Origin: Rhodocytophaga rosea
GTDB lineage: Bacteria; Bacteroidota; Bacteroidia; Cytophagales; 172606-1
Length of the DNA stretch: 64,000 bases
Assembly (NCBI RefSeq): GCF_010119975.1
Contig: NZ_CP048222.1
Location: forward strand, 3,242,501 to 3,306,500
Direction of reading: 5' to 3'
Within the stretch, counting starts at the first letter, position 1. Each line of letters begins with the position of its first letter. Shown here in pieces: positions 36,484 through 45,977 of this stretch. A program made the position numbers and the translations under genes. Under the pieces are notes generated by a model. That model was not told the DNA's origin and searched no databases. It saw nothing but the letters and a program-made list of their open reading frames with translations.

Positions 36484-37359
36484 TTATCCCGCGCCTACAA
36501 TAAAGTTTTTATCCGGTATCCAACGTCCATCTATATATATTAACTGCCCGGATGCCATAAGCCCAGTCATATCTAAGGTTACTAATACCTTGGCAGCATT
36601 TTCTGTATAATCAATTATTTTAAATATATAGCAAGGTTTGTCAGGAGTAGGATTAGTATTCAAAACCTGAAGTGAATAGCCTGCCTGAATAATAGGAAAA
36701 TGTATATCTTCAGATGGAAGCTGGTCTATATAAATAAAGATGCTGCCATATTTATTTTTAAGATTTTCAAACTTTGCAAATCTGATTACATCCGGTATAT
36801 TCAAAACAGTTTCTATCAGCTGCTTCTTTTTAAAATCCGAAGAGATAGAATTGTCCCTTGTTACTGCTGAATCACTGCGGGAATTAATTGAATCATTAAC
36901 GTGCTGCTCATTAACCTTAGACTGAGAACATGCCCCCAAAGCAATGATGAGAATACTTGTTAAAAAAGAATGTTTCATTAATTGCCAGATTTTATTCCCA
37001 AAAACCAATAATCCAATAATAGCGGCCATAATAGAAGTAACTAGAACAGCCGCAGCAGCAATGTCTTTGATAGCACCAGCTTTGGGATTAAATTCTGGAG
37101 AAACCAGATCTACTATTTTCTCAATGGCTGTATTAAACACTTCAGCCGTCCAGACTAAGCCAATCTGCGTAAGGATGATCGCCCATTCTACAACGGAGAA
37201 TTCAACCATAAAACCAGCTCCTATTACAGCCAGAGATGCAAACAAATGAAATCTGGTATTATTTTCAAAGCGGAGCACCAGATACAATCCATGAAAAGCA
37301 AAGCGGAAGCTTTTAATTGTTTTAATCAGGCTATTACCGGCGCTTTTCAGGAGACGCAT
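36484..37359 (-). CDS. Diacylglycerol kinase fused to a lipoprotein-like domain
   Basis: 291 residues. Residues 1-125 are a complete small DAGK family membrane kinase (undecaprenol or diacylglycerol kinase type), with three helices and the signature 'AEVFNTAIEKIVDLVSPEF'. From residue 128 the frame continues into MKHSFLTSILIIALGACSQS, which reads as a lipoprotein signal peptide with lipobox 'ALGACS', then about 145 polar residues. Either the stop codon between two genes was lost, or the second part is translated separately from its ATG at 36978. The soluble domain is not recognised. The start overlaps the upstream DUF1361 gene by 26 bp. Confidence 0.8.
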   Translation of the reverse strand: MRLLKSAGNSLIKTIKSFRFAFHGLYLVLRFENNTRFHLFASLAVIGAGFMVEFSVVEWAIILTQIGLVWTAEVFNTAIEKIVDLVSPEFNPKAGAIKDIAAAAVLVTSIMAAIIGLLVFGNKIWQLMKHSFLTSILIIALGACSQSKVNEQHVNDSINSRSDSAVTRDNSISSDFKKKQLIETVLNIPDVIRFAKFENLKNKYGSIFIYIDQLPSEDIHFPIIQAGYSLQVLNTNPTPDKPCYIFKIIDYTENAAKVLVTLDMTGLMASGQLIYIDGRWIPDKNFIVGAG

Positions 37360-38023
37360 TTATTTTCAGGTGGATGAGGCTTAAAAATAACAGGTAAAAA
37401 AACAGAAGCAAACAGGTAAATCCTATTGTCATCTTAATAGCCACCGGATTGGATATTTGTTGCAGGGAATCCATAAGCAGCTGGACAGGATTGGTGAATA
37501 AATCCCAGCTGTTCCATCGTTCCACCCGCCCCAGATATATTCCAAACCCGGTAAGCCCAACACAACCTACAATACTCAGCCAGCCAGTGATTTCATTAAA
37601 TAGCCGGTCGATGATCAGATGTGCCAGATACAAAGAAAATAATCCACATAATAAACCAGCCAACGCAAAAGAAAATACCAGAATAGAATCAAACCAGATG
37701 GGCACATGGGTATTGCCTTTCAGATGCAGCAGGTCGGTAATAATGTACGGCGAATTGGGCAGAAATAATAACCAGACCAGTAAACCCAGGCCAAAACAAT
37801 ACCTGTTCTGTGATCCGGTTTTCAGGCGTTCACTCAGAAAAAGCGTGATGAGCAAAGGTACCCAGGCCAGAAACAAATTCCAGGCAAGAAAAATATACCT
37901 GATCTGGTCGGCCACGATCATTCTGACCAGTAAAATACCGGTACAAAAACAGGAAAAGATGAATAATAACACAACAGGATTTATAACACGCTGACGGGCG
38001 TAACGGATTACTTGCATATGCAA
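37334..38023 (-). CDS. DUF1361 family membrane protein
   Basis: 229 residues with about six membrane segments. The DUF1361 hallmarks are 'LAWVPLLITLFL', 'LFLPNSPYIITDLLHL' and 'GRVERWNSWDLF'. The function of the family is unknown. It overlaps the DagK fusion gene by 26 bp, so the two are probably co-expressed. An ATG at 38017 is an equally good start. Confidence 0.88.
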   Translation of the reverse strand: MHMQVIRYARQRVINPVVLLFIFSCFCTGILLVRMIVADQIRYIFLAWNLFLAWVPLLITLFLSERLKTGSQNRYCFGLGLLVWLLFLPNSPYIITDLLHLKGNTHVPIWFDSILVFSFALAGLLCGLFSLYLAHLIIDRLFNEITGWLSIVGCVGLTGFGIYLGRVERWNSWDLFTNPVQLLMDSLQQISNPVAIKMTIGFTCLLLFFYLLFLSLIHLKINASPEKRR

Positions 38024-38198
38024 TATTTATTTTTTAAAGTACTTTGCATTACAAAGTTATTAGTAATATTTGAATTTGCAATAGGCCTATCAATATTGAT
38101 TTACAGACAAATATTAAAAAACTGCAACAGCCGTTTAACATTTCCATATTACAGGAAGATATCACTACAGGACTGTACAACTTAATTAAAGATAGAAC

Positions 38199-38603
38199 CT
38201 ATATATCCCGGTAACTAAGTACGTTACGGATACTATCTTCGGTAAGAGGCTTTTCCAGATAACAGGCAACTTTATATTTGCGGGCTTTTTCTGTATCCCG
38301 TTGATTACTGGAAGTGGTCAGCATCACAATAGTAGTATTTTCATGTTTGAGGGCCGACATTTTATAAAATTCTTCCAGGAATTCAAATCCATCCATCACA
38401 GGCATATTCACATCCAGCAGAATTAAGTCAGGGCAAAAAGTATCAGTAGCCAGGCAATTTTGTTTCATAAAATGCAGCGCTTCTTCCCCGTTGGTAGTCG
38501 TATGGATTTTCTCGGTAATATCCATATCCTGAATGATGGTACGTGTCAGGTAGTTACTGGCAAAATCATCATCAATGAGCAACACACTTTGTAATTTTTT
38601 CAT
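38199..38603 (-). CDS. Stand-alone receiver protein
   Basis: 134 residues, one receiver domain with 'LIDDDFASN', D64 in 'LILLDVNMPVMDG' and 'YLEKPLTED'. There is no output domain. Its start overlaps the stop of the CHASE3-type kinase in ATGA form, so it is translationally coupled and is the obvious partner of that kinase. Confidence 0.93.
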   Translation of the reverse strand: MKKLQSVLLIDDDFASNYLTRTIIQDMDITEKIHTTTNGEEALHFMKQNCLATDTFCPDLILLDVNMPVMDGFEFLEEFYKMSALKHENTTIVMLTTSSNQRDTEKARKYKVACYLEKPLTEDSIRNVLSYRDI

Positions 38604-41083
38604 ATTTCTTTAAAATAAATCATAAAGGTGGTTCCAACACCTTCCTGGCTTTCTACTGTTATTTTACCTCCACTGTTTTCAATGATTCTTTTTACGATAT
38701 ATAACCCGATTCCGGTTCCTTCTACATGGGTATGTGCCCGTTTAAACATCATAAATATTTTATCTAACTGATCTTTCCGGATTCCCAGGCCATTATCCCG
38801 AACCGATAACCGTATATATTCATCTACTTTGTCTGTAGCAAGGCTAATTTCCGGTTGCCGGCCGGTTGCTTTGTATTTAATGGCATTGGTAAGCAGGTTA
38901 TACAATATACTTCTTAAATTTTTCCTGGCAAAGTGAATTTGTTCCACCTTAAAATCTGTAGTAATCAGCGCACCCGATGTTTCTATAACGTCGGCAATAT
39001 CAGTTTTGATATCTGCAAATATTTCTGGGAACGATAAAGGCTCTACTGAACTTTCTACATCTTTCTGTACTTTGGTGATTTCCGTTAAGTCAACTATGGT
39101 TTGTTTAAGCCTGGTTACTGAAAGCTGGATCATGCGGAAAAGTTCTTTTTCCGGCTCACTTAACTTCCCACGGAGTTTATTGCCCATCATGGTAGTTAAG
39201 CCTTCAATATTAGTAACGGGTGCTTTCAAATCGTGGGAAGCTGTATATATAAAATTATCCAGGTCGGTGTTAATGCGGTTGAGCTGCTCGTTTTTCTGAT
39301 ACAATTCCTCCCTGGATTGCTCTAAATGTCCGACTAGTATCTTCTGTTCATGAATATCTGTACAGGTACCAAACCACTTTATAATTTCTCCATTCTCATT
39401 ATACATGGGCAGAGCCCTGCCCAGAAACCAGCGGTAGGTTCCATCGTATTTTTTAAAGCGGTATTCTATTTCATATTGTTCACCAGTAGCCAGGCAATGG
39501 CTCCAGATTTGCTGTGTACGTTTAAAATCGTCGGGGTGTAATACCAGCGCCCAGCCTTTGTCTTTGGTTTCTTCATAGGTTAAGCCGGTATAATCGTACC
39601 ATCGCTGGTTAAAATAATCGTGATCGCCATTAGGTTTGGTACGCCACACCAGTTGAGGCATAAATTCAGCCAGAAACTGAAATTGTTTTTGGGCTTCGGC
39701 CAGCTGTTCATTATTTAACCGGAGGGCTATATTGGCCTCATTGAGCAAATGTGTACTTTCCTCCACTTTTCGGCGGGCCATAAGATGTTCGGTTACTTCA
39801 TACCCAAATGTGATCAAGCCAGATACTTTGCCATCCGATTCATGCAAAGGTTCATATATTAGGTTAAAATACTTTGTATAAGGTTTTCCATTATGTTCCC
39901 AATCTATCGTGATAGGCATTTCCTTGCCGATAAAACGTTCGCCTGTCTGGTACACCTGCCTGAGAATATCCATAACAGCAGGTTCCAGATTTGGAATTGC
40001 TTCTGCCAAAGGTCTGCCATCAATCGACTGGTCTGCAACGAAGGTTTTCAGGTACAAAGGATTAGCCAGCTCATAAATAAAATCTGGTCCTTTGTTTATG
40101 GCAAGCAATGCTGGCGCCTGTAAGAACAAAGTTTCCAGGCGATTGCGCTGTGTTTCCGCTTCCAGCAAGGCGGCTTTTTCCCGTTCCAGTAATATACTTT
40201 TAGCCTGGTTTGCTCTTTGCAAGGATTTAGTACGCTCTTGAATCTTGGTTTCCAGTTCAGTATTCAGATTGAGCAGGAGTTGTCTGGCCAGGGTCAGCTC
40301 TTCATTGGTTACGATTAATTCCTCATTGCTGGCGGCAACTTCTTCATTGCTTGACTTCAGCTCTTCATTCACGGTGCTAAGTTCTTCATTGCTGGTTGCC
40401 AGTTCCCTATTTAATGTGTCCATTTCCCGGGCATACACCTCTCTTTCCTGCAATTGCCGTTTGGTAGAGAAATATAGAAAAACAGCAATACCAAAAGTAG
40501 TGGCCAGAACGATCAAAATAAGGTACCTGGTAAAGGCAATAGAACGATTCAAGGCAACGGTTCTGGCAGCCAGAAGTCTGCTTTCTTCGTCTGCGATGTT
40601 ATCAAATGTTTGCTGAATCTGCTCCGTCTTTCTCAAGCCCGGTTTGGCAGAAAAAAATTTTACCAGATTATCTGAATTACCAGCTTCTCTCAGCTGAATG
40701 GTCCGTTCAAAAAGGGCATATCTGTCCTGGATAAGTTTTCTCAGGGTTTGAATCTGCTTTTGCTGGACAGGGTTATTTCCGGTGAGCGAATCAATCAACT
40801 TCAGTTCATTATCTATAAGGGCAGTGCTGTTAATATACGGCTTTAAATAAGCACTATCCAGGCTGAGCACATACCCCCTAACAGCAGATTCAGCTTGAGT
40901 AATTACATTATCTATACTGGCACTGGTAGCAATGATCTGGTTTGTATTTTCTACCAGGCGGTTTCTGTCGGCCAATGAAGTAAAGCTTACATAAGCGGCT
41001 GATGAAATAGTAATAAGTACCAGAAATCCTATCACATAGGCTATTTTAATATAATACTTCAGGTCTTTTTCGGGCGCTTGCAT
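38600..41083 (-). CDS. Membrane-bound CHASE3-type sensor histidine kinase
   Basis: 827 residues from the ATG at 41083. One membrane helix (about 12-32), a CHASE3-like extracellular helical domain (about 38-180), and a second helix (about 185-206). A long coiled coil with repeated 'SNEEL' blocks (215-320) leads to two PAS domains (about 320-435 and 465-580). HisKA has its His at about 617 in 'YTASHDLKAPVTNI'. The ATPase domain ends with 'GTGIGLYIVKRI'. CHASE3 domains report on extracellular conditions; the ligand is unknown. It pairs with the receiver gene downstream. Confidence 0.9.
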   Translation of the reverse strand: MQAPEKDLKYYIKIAYVIGFLVLITISSAAYVSFTSLADRNRLVENTNQIIATSASIDNVITQAESAVRGYVLSLDSAYLKPYINSTALIDNELKLIDSLTGNNPVQQKQIQTLRKLIQDRYALFERTIQLREAGNSDNLVKFFSAKPGLRKTEQIQQTFDNIADEESRLLAARTVALNRSIAFTRYLILIVLATTFGIAVFLYFSTKRQLQEREVYAREMDTLNRELATSNEELSTVNEELKSSNEEVAASNEELIVTNEELTLARQLLLNLNTELETKIQERTKSLQRANQAKSILLEREKAALLEAETQRNRLETLFLQAPALLAINKGPDFIYELANPLYLKTFVADQSIDGRPLAEAIPNLEPAVMDILRQVYQTGERFIGKEMPITIDWEHNGKPYTKYFNLIYEPLHESDGKVSGLITFGYEVTEHLMARRKVEESTHLLNEANIALRLNNEQLAEAQKQFQFLAEFMPQLVWRTKPNGDHDYFNQRWYDYTGLTYEETKDKGWALVLHPDDFKRTQQIWSHCLATGEQYEIEYRFKKYDGTYRWFLGRALPMYNENGEIIKWFGTCTDIHEQKILVGHLEQSREELYQKNEQLNRINTDLDNFIYTASHDLKAPVTNIEGLTTMMGNKLRGKLSEPEKELFRMIQLSVTRLKQTIVDLTEITKVQKDVESSVEPLSFPEIFADIKTDIADVIETSGALITTDFKVEQIHFARKNLRSILYNLLTNAIKYKATGRQPEISLATDKVDEYIRLSVRDNGLGIRKDQLDKIFMMFKRAHTHVEGTGIGLYIVKRIIENSGGKITVESQEGVGTTFMIYFKEI

Positions 41084-41321
41084 CAATTTTTTTGTAGCTT
41101 AAATCTCTTCCTGGTTATTTATGAGTTAACTATTTATTTTTCTTTCAGATCTTATTCCCGGCAAATATTCAATATTTCCTGTTATTCATTATTAGTTACT
41201 TGTAAACTTTAAATTTAGTTATTGCGTAAGCATTAATTATCTCAAGCAACCAGCATAGTACTACAAACCAGCCTATTATATATGAAATTATGCATACACA
41301 ACCCATCGGCTTACCCAAGCA

Positions 41322-42434
41322 ATGATAAAACTAACCGAAAATGCTGAAAATTTCTTCATTTTAGAACAGGTAGCAGAAAAATCTGCACAAGCTTTTTTCA
41401 TATTTGATGTTACTCAGCAACATTTACATTATGTAAATCCTGCCTTTGAACAGATCTGGCAACGGAGCAGGCAATCTATTTATCCAAACCTGCACGTAAT
41501 TATGGATACGATCCATCCTGAAGACAGGGTGTACTTATCCGAACAATATCAACGTTTGCTTCATCATGAGGAGAACAAAAGTGTAGAATGCCGGATTGTT
41601 TTGCCAGATGGTTCACTCAAATGGGTATGTTTTACGGCTTACCTTATCCATCAGCACAGAACGGTCCGGTATATAGCTGGTTATGCCGAAGATATAAGCA
41701 AAAGCAAAGAGTACAGCTATAATTTATTAAAGTTCAATGCAAAAAAAAATGCAGTGCTTGAAATAATCTCTCATGACCTGGCTGCCCCTTTTAATACCAT
41801 ACAAGGCATTGCTGGTCTGATAGAAAATAAACTGGCACAACAGGACTATACCGGTGTACAAAATTTATTAAAACACATCAAGGATAGCAGTAAGCGAGGT
41901 TCTGATTTGATACGTGATTTTGTGACCCAGGAATTTCTGGAATCTTCTGAAGTAGTGCTTAATAAATCCAGAATTGATATTGTAGAAAAAATCAGGCTGA
42001 TCATTGAGGATTATAAAAATGGGCAAAAACTCATTCCCAAACAGTTTGAACTCACTACCTCTCATGATTCTATTTTTATAGAATTAGATGAAATGAAATT
42101 TGTACAGGTACTCAATAACCTGATTTCCAATGCTATCAAATTTACACGTGACAATGGCACCATCAGCCTGCATGTAGAAGAAAAGCAGGATACCATTCTG
42201 ATTACGGTTGCCGACAATGGGATCGGTATTCCTAAAACATCGCAGCCGGTATTATTCGAAAAATTCACCAAAGCCCGGAGGCCAGGTTTACGGGGAGAAA
42301 AATCTGTTGGATTAGGAATGTCGGTAATAAAAACCATTGTAGAATTGCACCAAGGCACTATCTGGTTTGAAAGTGAAGAAGATGAAGGCAGCCAGTTTTT
42401 TATCGAAATACCTAAAATAGATCAGACTCAGTAA
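41322..42434 (+). CDS. PAS sensor histidine kinase
   Basis: 370 residues, soluble. A PAS fold with PAC end (about 15-128, 'YAEDISKSKEY') precedes HisKA with H151 in 'IISHDLAAPFNTIQG' and a complete ATPase domain ('NNLISNAIKFTRDNG', 'VADNGIGIP', 'GLGMSVIKTIVEL'). No receiver gene is adjacent on this strand. It is divergent from the CHASE3 kinase with 238 bp between. Confidence 0.9.
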   Translation: MIKLTENAENFFILEQVAEKSAQAFFIFDVTQQHLHYVNPAFEQIWQRSRQSIYPNLHVIMDTIHPEDRVYLSEQYQRLLHHEENKSVECRIVLPDGSLKWVCFTAYLIHQHRTVRYIAGYAEDISKSKEYSYNLLKFNAKKNAVLEIISHDLAAPFNTIQGIAGLIENKLAQQDYTGVQNLLKHIKDSSKRGSDLIRDFVTQEFLESSEVVLNKSRIDIVEKIRLIIEDYKNGQKLIPKQFELTTSHDSIFIELDEMKFVQVLNNLISNAIKFTRDNGTISLHVEEKQDTILITVADNGIGIPKTSQPVLFEKFTKARRPGLRGEKSVGLGMSVIKTIVELHQGTIWFESEEDEGSQFFIEIPKIDQTQ

Positions 42435-42506
42435 TACTAAATCGTTGTGGGTTATTAGCTTCGCTGAACTGACGCTATGTTGTTAGTTATGGGTTGTAAT
42501 TCCTCA

Positions 42507-45500
42507 TTATTGAATAAACTTTGCATGTTTGCGGTAAGCCTGAATTGGCTGGCCATTAATCCCAACCAGTAAGGTATTATTAATAGTAACTATACTTCTG
42601 ACATCTCCTTTAATCTGTAATCCGGAGCTGCGTTGGGGAATATAGGTAAAATTTCCATTGCCCTCCCCTTTGAGTAATACGCCATAATTGGCATCATACT
42701 TTCCGAAACGCAAACGGGCTTTATTAATATTGCCACACAGCAGCAGATCTTCATGGCCATCTTCATTATAATCCAGAGCAGTAATACTAAAAACCGGCGA
42801 AAGCTGCGCCTCCAGTGGTAGTGCCTTTTCCTGGAATTTCCCATTAGCATCCTGGATAAATAAAACAGTTTGCAGATAGTTTGCCGTTAAGTGGCCTGCT
42901 CCTTTTAGTTCTTCCGGTGAAAATATATCGTTTAGCGTAGCATCTGCATAGCTTTTATAATCTTTAAAACGGGTACGCATAATGCTCATCTGGTCGAGTA
43001 ATTCATCGCGGGTTACGTAGGGATACGATTTATCCTGAATATAGAAACAGAAAACAGGATCAATGGAACCATTGTCATCAAAATCCTTGTAGTACAATTC
43101 AGCTGGCTGTTTTTCACTGGCCCGGCACTGGGTATTCAGCCCCTGGTTTCCGATCACCAGATCAGGTTTTCCATCTTTATTCAGGTCTTCCACGAGCAAT
43201 TTATTCCACCAGCCAGAATAAGTTTTAGAAAAATAAGCACTGGTCTGATCGCTGAGTTTTCCATTGACCAGGCCAAGAACAGTTATAGGCATCCACTCTC
43301 CAACGATAATCAATTCGGGTTGTTTGTCTCCATTCAAGTCATGCCAGGCCGCATCGGTAACCATCCCTATCTTCTGCATGGTTGCGGCCAGAGTAGCGGT
43401 CATATCTTTAAAATGGCCTTTTCCATCATTGATTAACAAATAACTCCTGGGTATTTCGGGATAGCTACCTGGAATCATTCTTCCACCCACAAATAAATCC
43501 AGGTAGCCATCCTGGTTTATATCTGCTGCCCTTACGCAGCTGGTGCTGGTGTGCATTTTCGGCAATGCTTCTTTGTTTTTTGTATAATTGCCAGTCCCAT
43601 CGTTGATATAGAGTCTGTCCTGCAACAGTGCATCGTCGGGCATAAAGTTGTGGTAGCCGCCACTGGCTACATATAAGTCCGGAAATGTATCGCCATTGGC
43701 ATCGAAGAACAAGGCATTTGTATCTTCACTTAATTTATCCGCCTCAAAAGCTGCAACAGGTTTGCTGCTAAACTGCCCGGTTTTCGTTTGCAGATACAAT
43801 CCTCCAGCCTGTCCGGCGCTACCGCCTGCGAAAACATCTTCCAGGCCATCGCCATTCACATCGCCTTTTACCAGGCATGGCCCGGAATATGATAAAGGAT
43901 TGATCAGCAAAGGCTGGCGTTTAAAATCATTTATCTGACTGGCCTGATGTACAAACTTGAGGGGTGATTGCGCTTCTTCAAATACCGGAACCGGAACAGG
44001 TTCTGCTACCGGCTTTCCTGATCTGGCCTGTTTTTCCTCCAATACAAGCAATGTATCCGCCTTCACATGGGTCAGGAGCTGTGTTTTGCCGCTTTGCCAG
44101 GTTACATACAACGAATCTATATTTTTTTCTGTACCTAAGCCAATATGTAAAACCGGCGAAACACTGGACTGATAGCCTCTTGCTGGCATTTGTTCCAGAT
44201 ATTGAATTTTACCTTTGCGATGTACACGTATTTTGGCACCGATACCTGAAGTATTTTTCCCTTCTCCCAGCAGTTTCACTTGCAGATAATGGCGTTTGAG
44301 CAGTTTTTCAGCCTGGTTCTGATACACAAAAGCAGGGCTATTGATATTATTTACAATCAGGTCAAGATCTCCATCATTATCTAAATCTGCATAAACGGCA
44401 CCATTGCTATTAGATGCGGCAGTCATTCCCCAGGCTGTTGTTTGATCTATAAAGGTAGAGCCACTGTTATTTTTATAGAGGTAGTTTTTTACATTGGAAG
44501 CAGGGATCTGGTGAACCAGTTGTAGCAGATCGTTGCGCACCATATTGCCTGCTTTCTGCTGAATGAAATCGCTCATGTATTTCATAAAATCCATATTGGT
44601 AAAATCCCTGGTAAAACCATTGGTTACAAACAGGTCTTTCCAGCCATCGTTGTCATAGTCAGCAAAAAGAGGTGCCCAGCTCCAGTCGGTATTGGAAACA
44701 CCAGATAATTGTCCTGTTTCTGAAAAAGAGCCATTGCCATTATTTATATGCAACATATTGCGCATATACTGGTAATAGAAACCGGAGCGAAGGCTGAGAT
44801 CAAATTTTTCATAATTATCTGGTGCAAAGAGCAGTTTTTGCCTCCGGTTATCTTCCGGCAACATATCCAGGGTATAAATATCAGGCAGGGCATCGTTGTT
44901 GATGTCTGCTATTTCATTCCCCATAGAGAAGTGGGAAGTTTGTCCCAGATGCGCCTGTACTTTATCAGTGAAAGTACCGTTTTTGTTATTGATATATAGA
45001 TAATCTGGCACCGTATAATCATTTCCTATATAGATATCTGGCCATCCATCTGCATTGATATCTGCAATAGCAGCTCCAAGGCCATAAGAAAGGGTTGAAC
45101 TATGTATTCCTGCCTGCTTGGTAATGTCAGTAAAAACATTGTTGTTATTTTTAAATAACCGGCTTCCACTCTGAGTATCTGCTTGTTTTAATAAATGTGC
45201 TGTAGATACATCGTCGAGTATGGGTAATCTCTCAGGATTATGATTCAATAAAAGCAGATCAAGATCAGTATCTTTATCAAAATCGAAAAAAAGTGCATGC
45301 GTACTGTAAGCAGTACTGGCCAGGCCATAAGTTGAGGCCTGCTCTGCAAAATGAGGTATGCCTGTTGAATCCTTTCCCTGGTTAATAAATAACTCGTTTA
45401 CCCGCTTAGGAGCTGGCAATTTACCGGAATAGCATACATATATATCCAGTAAACCATCTCCATTCACATCAGCCATGGTTACACCTGTTTTCCAGGGGCC

Positions 45501-45890
45501 TTCCCTACCAGCCACACCAGCTTTAGTTGTAACATCTTCAAAGCGCATATACCCCTTATTGAGATACAGTTTATTAGGTTGCATATTCGCTGAGAAATAA
45601 ATATCATCCAATCCATCTCCATTTACATCGCCCACCGCTACCCCGCCACCATTGTAAAAGTATTCGTACATCAGCACATTCGTGTTAGGCCCTTCTGTTA
45701 AATTATTGCTAAACGTAATTCCGGTTTCTGCTGACGGCAGTAAAGTAAAAAGTGGAGGAGTTGAAGGAGCAGTTTCAGACGTTTTTGCAGGCTTTTCTGC
45801 ATCTGTAGCCGTTTTCTGTCTGCAAGCATCCAGACTCAAAGTCAGAATGATCAGACAGACAAGGAATAAATGATATCTGATTTGTAACAA
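42507..45890 (-). CDS. FG-GAP/VCBS repeat lipoprotein with ASPIC/UnbV domain
   Basis: 1127 residues. The signal peptide ends in the lipobox 'SLDACRQ'. Many FG-GAP/VCBS blades carry calcium-loop motifs of the form DxNxDGxxDIY ('DVNGDGLDDIYF', 'DINADGWPDIYI'), which points to one or two seven-bladed propellers. An ASPIC/UnbV (CRTAC1-like) domain is in the centre ('GIGAKIRVHRKGKIQYLEQM'). Such surface lipoproteins are frequent beside SusCD pairs, probably binding glycans or proteins. It is downstream of susD on the same strand, but a terminator lies between. Confidence 0.88.
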   Translation of the reverse strand: MLQIRYHLFLVCLIILTLSLDACRQKTATDAEKPAKTSETAPSTPPLFTLLPSAETGITFSNNLTEGPNTNVLMYEYFYNGGGVAVGDVNGDGLDDIYFSANMQPNKLYLNKGYMRFEDVTTKAGVAGREGPWKTGVTMADVNGDGLLDIYVCYSGKLPAPKRVNELFINQGKDSTGIPHFAEQASTYGLASTAYSTHALFFDFDKDTDLDLLLLNHNPERLPILDDVSTAHLLKQADTQSGSRLFKNNNNVFTDITKQAGIHSSTLSYGLGAAIADINADGWPDIYIGNDYTVPDYLYINNKNGTFTDKVQAHLGQTSHFSMGNEIADINNDALPDIYTLDMLPEDNRRQKLLFAPDNYEKFDLSLRSGFYYQYMRNMLHINNGNGSFSETGQLSGVSNTDWSWAPLFADYDNDGWKDLFVTNGFTRDFTNMDFMKYMSDFIQQKAGNMVRNDLLQLVHQIPASNVKNYLYKNNSGSTFIDQTTAWGMTAASNSNGAVYADLDNDGDLDLIVNNINSPAFVYQNQAEKLLKRHYLQVKLLGEGKNTSGIGAKIRVHRKGKIQYLEQMPARGYQSSVSPVLHIGLGTEKNIDSLYVTWQSGKTQLLTHVKADTLLVLEEKQARSGKPVAEPVPVPVFEEAQSPLKFVHQASQINDFKRQPLLINPLSYSGPCLVKGDVNGDGLEDVFAGGSAGQAGGLYLQTKTGQFSSKPVAAFEADKLSEDTNALFFDANGDTFPDLYVASGGYHNFMPDDALLQDRLYINDGTGNYTKNKEALPKMHTSTSCVRAADINQDGYLDLFVGGRMIPGSYPEIPRSYLLINDGKGHFKDMTATLAATMQKIGMVTDAAWHDLNGDKQPELIIVGEWMPITVLGLVNGKLSDQTSAYFSKTYSGWWNKLLVEDLNKDGKPDLVIGNQGLNTQCRASEKQPAELYYKDFDDNGSIDPVFCFYIQDKSYPYVTRDELLDQMSIMRTRFKDYKSYADATLNDIFSPEELKGAGHLTANYLQTVLFIQDANGKFQEKALPLEAQLSPVFSITALDYNEDGHEDLLLCGNINKARLRFGKYDANYGVLLKGEGNGNFTYIPQRSSGLQIKGDVRSIVTINNTLLVGINGQPIQAYRKHAKFIQ

Positions 45891-45923
45891 GTTAATAAAA
45901 TAAGTATTAGCCCTAAAATAAAA

Positions 45924-45957
45924 AATCTATGCCAGTGATAATAAACTGGCATAGATT
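45924..45957 (-). terminator. Terminator after susD (minus strand)
   Basis: A 13-bp perfect stem (45924-45936 with 45945-45957) has an 8-nt loop. On the minus strand it is followed by a T-rich run (TTTTTATTTT type), so it limits expression of the FG-GAP gene from the susCD transcript. Confidence 0.8.
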
Positions 45958-45977
45958 ATAAAATTACTCAAAAAATC

